This document shows positions 8,532-17,053 of a stretch of 64,000 nt of DNA, piece after piece. The stretch lies in assembly GCA_024638165.1 (NCBI GenBank), contig JAHEKV010000002.1:27134-91133 (forward strand), read 5' to 3'. The DNA is from Flavobacteriaceae bacterium (GTDB lineage: Bacteria > Bacteroidota > Bacteroidia > Flavobacteriales > Flavobacteriaceae). Under the pieces are notes generated by a model. It worked only from the letters and a program-made list of their open reading frames with translations. It had not been told where the DNA came from and did no database searches. A program made the translations under genes and the position numbers. How positions within the stretch are numbered: position 1 is the stretch's first letter; the number at the start of each line of letters is the position of its first letter.

Positions 8532-9785
8532 ATGAAATCTAATTTTTACATTATTCTCTTTTGTTTAACAGCTGTTTTTCAACTGAGTAATGCACAGAAA
8601 AACTATAACTTAATTGTAGAGGGGTTTGATTGGGGGCCTGCGGTTAGCAAGGTTGTTCTAGAGCTCAATGAAGAAATCAAAGAGCCAATAAATTATCAAA
8701 ACTTCAGTGTTAACGCTAGACGTGGCCCGATAAATGATATTAAGGTGAGTCCTTCAAATGGCGAAAGAAGAGTTATTAATTCTTATGTCTCAACTCCTAA
8801 TGGGGTAAGAACACAGGTAAGTAACTTTTTGACTCTAGTTTTAGAAGTAGGTCCTACAGTTTCAATTGCTAACCCTTTTCAATATTCGAGAGGTAATCAT
8901 TGGGTTGATTATAAGCTCTCAATAGTTGACAAAATTAGTCTAGATCACTGGGGTTCTGAAAAAGAACGATTTATACCTCTTGTAGACGAATTTGATTTGT
9001 CCGGCATTTTCAAGGGGGTGAATTCTGGAAAAGAAATACACTATGCCGCATATGACCCAAAGTCACCTGAGAAAAAACCTTTAATCATTTGGCTACATGG
9101 TGGCGGTGAAGGGGGAGAAGACCCTACTATTCCTCTTCTGGGCAATAAAGCAGCAAATTATGCCTCAAAAGAAATCCAAAGTCTGTTTGGGGGAGCACAT
9201 GTCTTGATTCCACAAAGCCCTACACGATGGATGGATAGCGGGTCAGGTACTACAAGAGGAGAGAAGGATGATATTTATTTCAAAGACATCAAGGCGTTAA
9301 TCGAGACTTACATCAAAAATAACAACGTGGATGAAAGTAAAATCTATGTTGGTGGATGCAGCAATGGAGGATATCTAAGTCTAAAACTACTTCTAGAATA
9401 TCCTGATCTTTTCGCGGCTGGCTACATTAGCGCTTTAGCATTTTGGGCCGAAAACGTCACAGATTCACAATTAGAAAAAATAAAAGATAAACCTATCTGG
9501 TTCATTCATTCAAAGGACGACAACACAACAGATGCCGAAAGTACTGCGATACCAGTATATAATCGACTAATGGATTTAGGCGCCAAGGACATTCACCTTT
9601 CTCTTTATGATCACGTTATAGACATTACTGGGGCCTACGGTGGGAAGCAGTTTCACTATCCAGGACACTGGTCTTGGATTTATTCTCATGCGAATAAAAG
9701 CTACTTAGACTATGATGGAAAGCCTGTTTTACAAAAAGGTGTGCCCGTAAACCTAATGCAGTGGATGTCCTCAAAAAAGTTATAA
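8532..9785 (+). CDS. Secreted alpha/beta-hydrolase (esterase or peptidase-like) with N-terminal Ig-like region
   Basis: A 417-residue exported protein: signal peptide at 1-21 (ending LSNAQ), an Ig-like beta region at about 25-135 resembling that of EstA-type esterases, and an alpha/beta-hydrolase domain from about 160. The oxyanion loop is WLHGGGEGGE (187-196), the nucleophile elbow GCSNGG gives Ser277, and the catalytic histidine is probably that in YPGHWSW near the C-terminus. It belongs to the predicted-peptidase/PHB-depolymerase-like esterases found in polysaccharide loci. Its place in a rhamnose locus, with a promoter repeat shared with susC, suggests removal of acyl groups from a rhamnose-containing glycan outside the cytoplasm. 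This role is inferred. Confidence 0.8.
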   Translation: MKSNFYIILFCLTAVFQLSNAQKNYNLIVEGFDWGPAVSKVVLELNEEIKEPINYQNFSVNARRGPINDIKVSPSNGERRVINSYVSTPNGVRTQVSNFLTLVLEVGPTVSIANPFQYSRGNHWVDYKLSIVDKISLDHWGSEKERFIPLVDEFDLSGIFKGVNSGKEIHYAAYDPKSPEKKPLIIWLHGGGEGGEDPTIPLLGNKAANYASKEIQSLFGGAHVLIPQSPTRWMDSGSGTTRGEKDDIYFKDIKALIETYIKNNNVDESKIYVGGCSNGGYLSLKLLLEYPDLFAAGYISALAFWAENVTDSQLEKIKDKPIWFIHSKDDNTTDAESTAIPVYNRLMDLGAKDIHLSLYDHVIDITGAYGGKQFHYPGHWSWIYSHANKSYLDYDGKPVLQKGVPVNLMQWMSSKKL

Positions 9786-9788
9786 ATC

Positions 9789-9819
9789 AAAAAAGGCTCG
9801 GAAATTCCGAGCCTTTTTT
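9789..9819. terminator. Bidirectional rho-independent terminator
   Basis: A 14-bp stem (A-tract, GGCTCGGA paired with TCCGAGCC, T-tract) with a 3-base loop lies between the convergent ends of the esterase and rhamnosidase genes. The A/T tracts on both sides allow it to stop transcription in both directions. Confidence 0.93.
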
Positions 9820-9833
9820 CTGATATTAAACCT

Positions 9834-12194
9834 CTAAAGATTCAACCTATTTACTCCCTGTTTTAAAAGCGACTCTTTTCCTTTCCATACAAAGATCCCT
9901 TCTACACCCTCTGGCAAACTAATGTCAGCTTTGAGCCCGTTCTTTGTTTGTTTATAATCCACTTTGATTTCTCCATTAGGGTGTGGCATGGTCCCTGAAA
10001 TTTTATCGAAGTCATCAATGTTGGGTTGTATCAACACTTTAGAAAACTGTGGTGCGGCACTTTGAATTCCAAGTATAATTCTAAAAAACTCAATGTTCGG
10101 GCTCGCTCCCCAAGCATGGGCATCCGATCTTGTAGTAAGTACTTGTGAAGTCTCCCCCCAAGTCGTCATTCCCAAGTCAATATACTCTCGCCAAACATCT
10201 AGCCACTCTAAATAATCATTTCCAAGACCTGCTTCAGCTAAGGCTAAGTGCAGGTAGTAACTAAAATATATGGAAGCCGACGCGAGGTCTTTCTCCTCTA
10301 GCATAGCTTTAGCTATTCCTTTTGCTTTTTCTGCGTCAACTAATCCTGCTAAAATTGCTAATGAATTGGCGTGTTGAGAATAAAGCTCTTTTTTCGGGGT
10401 GTCTGCAAATAACCCTCGTTTTTCATCCCAATATTTGGACATAATTACATCCCTTAGGCCTTCTGCATACTTTTCATAAAGCTTCATATAAGATTCTTCT
10501 CCTACATTTTTCTCGAGCTCAACAGCAGCCATTAAAGCGTGAAGCATTTGAAGGTCAAGAACTGCAGACGAGCCATCGTCACTCATTGGCCCCGTACCTC
10601 TAGACCATTCAGGAACCCAGTCTGTGTAATTCCATCCTGGAATGTTTTTTATTGAACCATCATCCTCCATGAATGAAATGAAATAGTTCATGATTTGTCG
10701 AGATCCTAACAGCTTATCCTTTACAAAATCTAAATCCTTCCCATACAACATGTAATCATAAAGGGTACTTACATGCCACAAGGAATACGTAGGAATGACT
10801 TGGTTTTGGGTGTCTGGATATCTACTTAAGGTAAAACCATCTGGCTGTCTTGATTGATCAATTAAATTAATCGCGTTTTTAGCAAGTCTGTCATCTCCTG
10901 TATTGTAATACGAAACAAACATCTGAATCCTCGTATCTCCCACGTACTGAAGTCTTTCGTAAAAAGGACAATCCATGTAGGTGTCAACAGCGCATAATCG
11001 AGATGTTCTCCATCCAATTTCCATGATTTTATCCATTTCTTCGGTCCCCGAATCTAAAGACGCTTTCATTTCAAAAGGATAACCCACAAAAGTGCCATAA
11101 ACATCGTTTACAACAAGAGGCTCTTCCTTAGTCTCAACTTCTACTTGTACGTATCTAAAGGTTCTATACGATAGTGATGTAAACTCCTGAGAGTCTAATC
11201 CATTGGAGGTTATACTATCTACACGACCTATAAAGATCTTGTCTTCAACTTCATCTCGATTTCCCTTACTTCGATTTCTGTCCCCATCCTTTTCGTATAG
11301 ACTTTCTGCATAACGCAGACGAATCAAGGCGTCCTTTCCCCCGCTAAACTTCAAAGAGAAAAAAGCATTAGTTAAATAATCTTGGTCTAATAAAATAGTT
11401 GCTGTTTTATTCTGAGGAATTACAACTTCTGTTGGCTCTTTGAGGAAACTCTTTGGAAGTTTAACGTTTGAAGCTCTTCGGGCACGAGAAAGTCTTTCTT
11501 TCTTAAGCTCCATATTAGGGAGAATTGATTGCTGAAGTTGCCACCCGGATCTTCTCATAAATCCAAATCCGCTAGTGGACTCACCAAAAATCAACGTAGC
11601 ATTTTCCCAATTAGTGTCATCGTAAGAGGCTTTTTTCCAATCTGCTGAAACCGCCTTGTTCATGTCCACATATTGCCCTGCTCCTGCAGCATAATAGCCT
11701 GGAACACTTTGACGTATCGGCTGGAAGCTTTTATCTTCAATGACCTTCCAAGACTCATCAGAGTTTATGGCGACTGCGTTCTCCTCATGAGCCTGTATAA
11801 GTAATGCTGTTCTGTAAGAAAACTGATTTACGGGCTTAAACGCCCCTTCATTCCAAACCTCAACAGCAATAGCGTTGTTTCCAGTTTTTAAATACGGAGC
11901 GAGATCAACAACTTCATAATTCCAGTGTTGTAAATCCCCTATTGATGGGCCAATACCTACTAGTTCTTCGTTTACAAACAATTTGAATCGATTGTCTGCA
12001 GAAATTTTAACTTGAAATGTGTCTGGAACCTCAAGAATATTAATTTTCTTTCTAAATAGAAGAAGCGACTCCTCGGTAGGCTCTACACTAGCTGAGGTAA
12101 TCCACTTCGTGGTCCACTCGGGAGGGCGGTTCCCAAATTGAGCATTAGTATTAAACACAAACAATGCGCTTAAAAGAATAAAGAAATGTTTCAT
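9834..12194 (-). CDS. Secreted GH78 alpha-L-rhamnosidase
   Basis: A 786-residue glycoside hydrolase with a signal peptide (1-19, ending NTNAQ). N-terminal beta-sandwich domains (about 25-380) include a galactose-binding-like fold with DNRFKLFVNEELVG. The (alpha/alpha)6 catalytic domain follows (about 385-720), and a C-terminal beta domain ends the protein. In GH78 the general acid is the Glu of the DCPxxxER motif; here DCPFYERLQYVGD puts it at Glu413. The second catalytic carboxylate is Glu681 in TTWGET. It removes terminal alpha-L-rhamnose from glycans or glycosides outside the inner membrane. It follows susC and susD on the same strand, separated from susD by a strong hairpin, and supplies rhamnose to the cytoplasmic pathway encoded nearby. 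Confidence 0.93.
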   Translation of the reverse strand: MKHFFILLSALFVFNTNAQFGNRPPEWTTKWITSASVEPTEESLLLFRKKINILEVPDTFQVKISADNRFKLFVNEELVGIGPSIGDLQHWNYEVVDLAPYLKTGNNAIAVEVWNEGAFKPVNQFSYRTALLIQAHEENAVAINSDESWKVIEDKSFQPIRQSVPGYYAAGAGQYVDMNKAVSADWKKASYDDTNWENATLIFGESTSGFGFMRRSGWQLQQSILPNMELKKERLSRARRASNVKLPKSFLKEPTEVVIPQNKTATILLDQDYLTNAFFSLKFSGGKDALIRLRYAESLYEKDGDRNRSKGNRDEVEDKIFIGRVDSITSNGLDSQEFTSLSYRTFRYVQVEVETKEEPLVVNDVYGTFVGYPFEMKASLDSGTEEMDKIMEIGWRTSRLCAVDTYMDCPFYERLQYVGDTRIQMFVSYYNTGDDRLAKNAINLIDQSRQPDGFTLSRYPDTQNQVIPTYSLWHVSTLYDYMLYGKDLDFVKDKLLGSRQIMNYFISFMEDDGSIKNIPGWNYTDWVPEWSRGTGPMSDDGSSAVLDLQMLHALMAAVELEKNVGEESYMKLYEKYAEGLRDVIMSKYWDEKRGLFADTPKKELYSQHANSLAILAGLVDAEKAKGIAKAMLEEKDLASASIYFSYYLHLALAEAGLGNDYLEWLDVWREYIDLGMTTWGETSQVLTTRSDAHAWGASPNIEFFRIILGIQSAAPQFSKVLIQPNIDDFDKISGTMPHPNGEIKVDYKQTKNGLKADISLPEGVEGIFVWKGKESLLKQGVNRLNL

Positions 12195-12215
12195 AAAATG
12201 AATTTGTTTAATAAT

Positions 12216-12247
12216 GTTCGAGGATATGGGTTTCCATATCCTCGAAC
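12216..12247 (-). promoter_or_regulatory. Perfect 14-bp hairpin between susD and the rhamnosidase gene
   Basis: A perfect 14-bp inverted repeat (GTTCGAGGATATGG, 4-base loop, complement) stands in the 118-base gap after susD and before the GH78 gene. On the minus strand it is followed by ATTATTAAAC rather than a T-tract, so it is a poor intrinsic terminator. A partial terminator or an mRNA-stabilising or processing structure that lowers GH78 expression relative to susCD is more likely. Confidence 0.7.
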
Positions 12248-12312
12248 TTAGAGCCTCCTAAAAATAACTTAAACTAACTCCTAACTTAAAGTAACTCTAA
12301 TTTGTACATTAT

Positions 12313-13824
12313 CTAATCGATATTTGGGTTCAACGCCGCTTCAGCAGTAGGGATTTCAAAATCTGTGATAATATTTGTTAATGTCCCTGAAGGTGGATTT
12401 GTTCCTGGAGGGAAATAATAAGACTGTGGATTAGATCTAATATTCTCGCCCATTTGTTGCATAACGTTAGTCAGCTTCCCAAATCTTTTTAAGTCAAGAT
12501 ATCGTTTTGCCTCAAATGCTAGCTCAAGCCTTCTTTCATTTAAAAGGTGCTCCTCCGTTAAAGAATTAAGCGCCTCTAAACCTGCACGTAATCTGATATC
12601 ATTAACGTGTTGTAGCGCTTGAGGGCTACTTGAGTTTTGTCTAAATAGTGCCTCTGCCATTAATAGTTTTGCTTCAGCATATCTATATACTGGCCAATTA
12701 TCGTCCGCTTGACCCCAATTTGCATGAGGATGTAAAAACTTAGACACAAAAGGATGGTCTGGAGCATCTCCTTGCTCAACCGGATAATTAGCTGAATTTT
12801 CGATTTCAGTCCACTGAATCGATGCAGAATATCGATCATCATTTTCTTGGTCGAAGGCAGCTAGAATCTCTGGACTTGGTAGGTTGAAGGCTTGTCTGTT
12901 ATTGTCTTCTTGAGGATTACTAACACCTAATATACGAGCGTTGGTTTCCACACTTAAAGGAACCGGTAACCAGTCATAAACGAAACTACTGGCATACCCC
13001 TGATTTCCTTCTAAATATTGAGCCTCGAAAATAGATTCTATTCCGTTTTTATTCGCTGGATCAAAAGCATCACTATAGTTAGAGGCTAATCCTAAACCTG
13101 CAGCTCCTATAACATTGTTTAATGCAGACTCCGCTTGAGACCACTCTCCTAAAACAAGGTGTACATTTCCTAACAAGGTATAAGCCGCTTCTTTAGTTGC
13201 CCGTCCCTTTTCTTGAGTACCTTTTGAAGGCAAACTAGATACAGCAAATGCCAAATCCTCTTTAATCAATGAATAAATCTCAGCTTCAGTCGCTGCTGGT
13301 TGACGAGTTTCAATAAAACTTGAGGCCGGTACGGTTACTAGTGGAATTTCGCCGAAGTATTGCACCAAATCAAAGTAAATCAATGCTCGAAGAAATTTTG
13401 CTTCAGCCTCTTTTGGTCCTGAAAATGAAGAATCAAATCGATTTTGCTCAGCACCAATGTTAAATGCTTCTATTGCCTGGTTAGCTCTTGCAATCAGGAC
13501 GTAGCTAGCTCTAAATTTCTCTGCAATATTCGGGTTTGCTCTAACCCAATTATGATTTGCAATTTGTTCTTCATCTTCTACGTCACCTCTACTGATATTC
13601 AGTGCATAATACGTATTGTCAGATGCGAAATCTCCAAACATCCAGGCAATATTATAAATGTCTGGTAGTGCGGCATAAACTCCATTTATTGCAGCTTCCA
13701 TATCGGATTCTGTCATGAAGTAGTTCCCTGTAGTTAAATCCATTTCAGAATTGATGTCTAAGATTTCATCTGAACAAGAAAACAGGGCTAGTGTCAGAAA
13801 TAATGTGTAAAATATATTTTTCAT
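12313..13824 (-). CDS. susD: SusD/RagB-family outer-membrane glycan-binding lipoprotein
   Basis: The start at 13824 gives a lipoprotein signal (MKNIFYTLFLTLALFSC) with the acylated Cys followed by SDE; a longer frame to 13869 would run into susC and is rejected. The mature protein of about 485 residues shows SusD features: an N-terminal segment with TGNYFMTESDMEAAINGVY, helical TPR-like stretches (AEAKFLRALIYFDLVQYFGEIPLV) and the C-terminal NDIRLRAGL...ERRLELAFEAKRYLDLKRFG. It sits on the cell surface over the SusC channel and binds the glycan before import. It follows susC by 19 bases. The glycan is presumably rhamnose-containing, judged from the GH78 gene and pathway around it. Confidence 0.93.
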   Translation of the reverse strand: MKNIFYTLFLTLALFSCSDEILDINSEMDLTTGNYFMTESDMEAAINGVYAALPDIYNIAWMFGDFASDNTYYALNISRGDVEDEEQIANHNWVRANPNIAEKFRASYVLIARANQAIEAFNIGAEQNRFDSSFSGPKEAEAKFLRALIYFDLVQYFGEIPLVTVPASSFIETRQPAATEAEIYSLIKEDLAFAVSSLPSKGTQEKGRATKEAAYTLLGNVHLVLGEWSQAESALNNVIGAAGLGLASNYSDAFDPANKNGIESIFEAQYLEGNQGYASSFVYDWLPVPLSVETNARILGVSNPQEDNNRQAFNLPSPEILAAFDQENDDRYSASIQWTEIENSANYPVEQGDAPDHPFVSKFLHPHANWGQADDNWPVYRYAEAKLLMAEALFRQNSSSPQALQHVNDIRLRAGLEALNSLTEEHLLNERRLELAFEAKRYLDLKRFGKLTNVMQQMGENIRSNPQSYYFPPGTNPPSGTLTNIITDFEIPTAEAALNPNID

Positions 13825-13843
13825 TTCGATGCGATTTTTCAAG

Positions 13844-16800
13844 TTATTTAACACCAATATTGATACCAAATGTGATGGTTCTTGGGACAGGATACGTTGC
13901 GAAATCTTGTCCTTGATTAAATGTATCTGTACCTCCTACTTCTGGATTAGAACCTGGATAGTCAGTAAATACAAAAGCTTGATTAATAGAAGAATAGAGT
14001 CTTAGGCTTCTTATTCCCTTAAGCGATTCTGAAGGGAAATTGTATCCCAGAGTAATATTCTTGATGGTGAAAAAACTACCATCATAAATAAAGTTTGAGC
14101 TAATCCAGTCTCTATCCTGAGGAGCTGTCGAGCCATAGTTTTTACCCCAATTTCCAGATCCAGGATCAGAAGGCGTCCAACGATCCTTTAACTCAGCAAG
14201 AACATTAAACAAACCATCTCCGTGATTAACTAATCCTTGTAAGGATCTTCTAAAAATATCGTTACCATGTGTTCCTGAACCAACTATAGATAAATCGAAA
14301 TTGTTATATCTAAAGTTTGCAGTTAAGCCATAAATAAAGTCTGGGATTGGGTTTCCTATAACAGTGGAGTCGTCTGAACCAGGGGCCCCAGAATTACCAT
14401 CCCAGGTAATAACTCCATCACCATTCACGTCTTCATATTTTGGACCACCTACTTGGGAAATATTCGCTACGGGGCTATTTGCAAAATCTGAATCATTAAC
14501 ATAAACACCTGTATGATTTAAACCATAAAATTGAGCAACTGGCTGTCCAACAAGTGTTATTGTTTGATTATTAATTATAAAAGGAACTGTATCATCTAAT
14601 TTCAGAACCTCATTTTGATTGAACGAAATGTTACCTCCTAAATCGTACTCTAAAGCTCCAATATTACCTTTAGCATTTAACATAAATTCGTGTCCCCAGA
14701 ATTTTATCTCCCCAACGTTTCCAGTAAAGGATGAGAATCCAGATGCTGGTGGAACAGCAAGAGACCAAAGTAGGTCAGAAGAGACTTTATTATAATAGTC
14801 ATAAGTAAAACTTACTCTGTCATTAAATAAAGTTAAATCAACACCTAAATCGAATTGATTTGAAGTCTCCCATCCTAAAGTACTATTTGCAATAGTTGTT
14901 GCAGCAGCCCCTGGTACAATTGTACTTCCAAAAACAGTACTTTGACCTATATCCACAGCTCCGTATTGAGTATAGTTTCCAATTGCATTGTTTCCAGTAA
15001 TACCCCAACTAGATCTAATTTTTGCAAAACTCACCGGACCAAGATCAAAATCTTCTGAAAGAATCCAACCTGCAGATAATGAAGGGAAGTTACCCCAACG
15101 ATTTTCTGAACCAAATCTTGAAGATCCATCTCTTCTTATAGCCGCAGAAAACAAATATTTTCCTTGGTAATCATAGGTCAATTTGGACAAGTAAGAAATA
15201 AGAGACCATTCGCCTATAGTATTTGATGGCACACCTGGCCTGGTAGCAGATTGTAAAGTTGTAATCCTATCATCGGCATGAGCTTGGGCACTAGCTAAAA
15301 GTCCCTCCTCGCGATATTTTTGGACTGAATATCCTGCTAGAATATTTAAATTATGATCTCCAAAAGAATTATCATAGGTCAACAAACTCTCTGCTAACCA
15401 TGATTGATAGTTGTTTTTCTCAATGGTCATCGATGAATTTCGAGGCACAGATTGCCATGGATTGGGTGCTACATCACTAGGTATGAAATTTGAGTTATTC
15501 ACCGTGCCCAAATCAACGCTTGCACTTGACTTGAAAGTCAAGTTTGGAGTAATATTAGCTGACGCATATGCATTAGAAAGCATTCTGAATGTTTGCGTCT
15601 CTTGTTGACGATTATTCAGATTGTAGTAAAAATTTGGCCATGGCCATGCTGTATACGTTCGAGTTGGATCCAGAACTCTATCAATCTCCCCATCTCCATC
15701 CTTATCTTGATAAGGGCTAAAAATTGGTGGGGTTAACATAGCATTGTAAATGATATTTCCTTGCCAAAAATTTCCTGATGTTGGAACAAGGTTACTCACT
15801 GTAAAGGATGGTGCTGCATTTACCCCTACCTCTAACCAATCAGAAACCGTATAATCAGAATTAATACGTAGTGAGAATCTTTCGAGACCTGTATTTATAA
15901 CTGTTCCCTCTTGTGAAAAATAGCCTAGTACAGCTGTTGCTCGAGAAGATGATGTATTCGAAGAAAAAGTAACACTAAGATCTGTCATTGGTGCATCTCT
16001 AGTAATTTCTCTTAACCAGTTTGTTCCTTCTCCATACTGAGATGGGTTTTGGAATGCATCAGGGACAGGAAGCCCTTGATCTTCGAAAGCTTCTTTACGC
16101 ATTTGAACCCACTCTGTGGCGTTTAATAGTGGCTGCTCTCGGTTATAAGGTAATTGTTGAATTCCTCTGTAGAGATTAACATTTACAGAAGTCCCAGGCG
16201 CCTTACCTCTTTTGGTTGTTATTAAAACTACACCATTAGTCGCCCTAGAACCATAAAGAGCTGTTGAAGCGGCATCTTTAAGAACTGTAAGGGTTTCTAT
16301 TTCGTTTGGGTTAATAGTATTGATTCCGCCCGTAATAGGTTGACCGTCAATAACGTACAATGGATCACTTCCTGCAGATAAAGAAATTTGACCTCGAATC
16401 CTAACTTTCAAAGCTTCTCCAGGAGCACCGGTACTCTGATTAATTTGAACTCCTGCTAACCTACCCTGAAGCTTTTGTGTTAATTGAGCAGCCGGAGACT
16501 CTTCAAAAGAAGAAGCAGAAATACTCTGAATAGCTCCTGTAACTTTTTTCTCAATTTGTGTTCCGTAGCCGACAACTACAATTTCATCTAGCAAGGCTAC
16601 ATCTTCCTCTAAACTTACATTGATGGTGGTTCTTCCGTTAACGATTTGATCAACCGTTTTAAACCCAATAAAAATGAAACTTAATGTTGTCTTTTCGTCA
16701 GCAGCCGGTATCGATATGGTGTAATTACCGTCAAAGTCTGTGACCGCTCCAATTGCTGTCCCTTTAACTATAACGTTAACCCCATAGATAGGCTCACCAG

Positions 16801-16915
16801 CATTGTCTGTTACCGTACCTGAAACTTCTGTACTTTGTGCAGATACAAAAGAAGTGACCAGGCACAACAAAAGGGTCCAATATAATGCCCTTAAGGTTTT
16901 AAGTTTGCTCATCAT
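13844..16915 (-). CDS. susC: SusC/RagA-family TonB-dependent outer-membrane transporter
   Basis: A 1023-residue TonB-dependent receptor with a signal peptide (ending SFVSAQ) and an N-terminal carboxypeptidase-regulatory-like domain (VSGTVTDNAGEPIYGVNVIVKGT, about 30-110). A TonB-box-like region at LLDEIVVVGYGTQ is followed by the plug (about 115-230, with VRIRGQISLSAGSDPLYVIDGQPI) and a 22-strand barrel ending in a strand close to FGINIGVK. It imports oligosaccharides captured by the SusD partner using TonB energy. It is first in the susC-susD-GH78 group. Two perfect decamer repeats 55-75 bases upstream of its start codon are shared with the esterase promoter. The GntR-type regulator gene lies just upstream on the same strand. 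Confidence 0.95.
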   Translation of the reverse strand: MMSKLKTLRALYWTLLLCLVTSFVSAQSTEVSGTVTDNAGEPIYGVNVIVKGTAIGAVTDFDGNYTISIPAADEKTTLSFIFIGFKTVDQIVNGRTTINVSLEEDVALLDEIVVVGYGTQIEKKVTGAIQSISASSFEESPAAQLTQKLQGRLAGVQINQSTGAPGEALKVRIRGQISLSAGSDPLYVIDGQPITGGINTINPNEIETLTVLKDAASTALYGSRATNGVVLITTKRGKAPGTSVNVNLYRGIQQLPYNREQPLLNATEWVQMRKEAFEDQGLPVPDAFQNPSQYGEGTNWLREITRDAPMTDLSVTFSSNTSSSRATAVLGYFSQEGTVINTGLERFSLRINSDYTVSDWLEVGVNAAPSFTVSNLVPTSGNFWQGNIIYNAMLTPPIFSPYQDKDGDGEIDRVLDPTRTYTAWPWPNFYYNLNNRQQETQTFRMLSNAYASANITPNLTFKSSASVDLGTVNNSNFIPSDVAPNPWQSVPRNSSMTIEKNNYQSWLAESLLTYDNSFGDHNLNILAGYSVQKYREEGLLASAQAHADDRITTLQSATRPGVPSNTIGEWSLISYLSKLTYDYQGKYLFSAAIRRDGSSRFGSENRWGNFPSLSAGWILSEDFDLGPVSFAKIRSSWGITGNNAIGNYTQYGAVDIGQSTVFGSTIVPGAAATTIANSTLGWETSNQFDLGVDLTLFNDRVSFTYDYYNKVSSDLLWSLAVPPASGFSSFTGNVGEIKFWGHEFMLNAKGNIGALEYDLGGNISFNQNEVLKLDDTVPFIINNQTITLVGQPVAQFYGLNHTGVYVNDSDFANSPVANISQVGGPKYEDVNGDGVITWDGNSGAPGSDDSTVIGNPIPDFIYGLTANFRYNNFDLSIVGSGTHGNDIFRRSLQGLVNHGDGLFNVLAELKDRWTPSDPGSGNWGKNYGSTAPQDRDWISSNFIYDGSFFTIKNITLGYNFPSESLKGIRSLRLYSSINQAFVFTDYPGSNPEVGGTDTFNQGQDFATYPVPRTITFGINIGVK

Positions 16916-16970
16916 AATCCGTTTTTTTAGTTAGTTATGGTGATGAAATAACCTAATAATAGGCGTTAAA

Positions 16971-16990
16971 CTATCCTGCCCTATCCTGCA
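16971..16990 (-). promoter_or_regulatory. Candidate operator: tandem CAGGATAG decamers before susC
   Basis: Read on the minus strand, two adjacent decamers carry CAGGATAG in exact 10-bp phase (plus strand: CTATCCTGCC then CTATCCTGCA). They end 55 bases before the susC start and keep the same orientation to the gene as the related units before the esterase gene. A binding site for the AraC or GntR regulator is the likeliest reading. Confidence 0.6.
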
Positions 16991-17053
16991 TAGTCAGTAT
17001 TATAATTAGTTGTGTTCCTGAATTTTATTGGGACAATTGGTCTTTTCGGTTCC

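Noticed and set aside
12313-13869. Longer start of susD at 13869
   Set aside because: It would overlap susC and place the lipoprotein signal 15 residues inside the protein; the ATG at 13824 gives a normal signal peptide.
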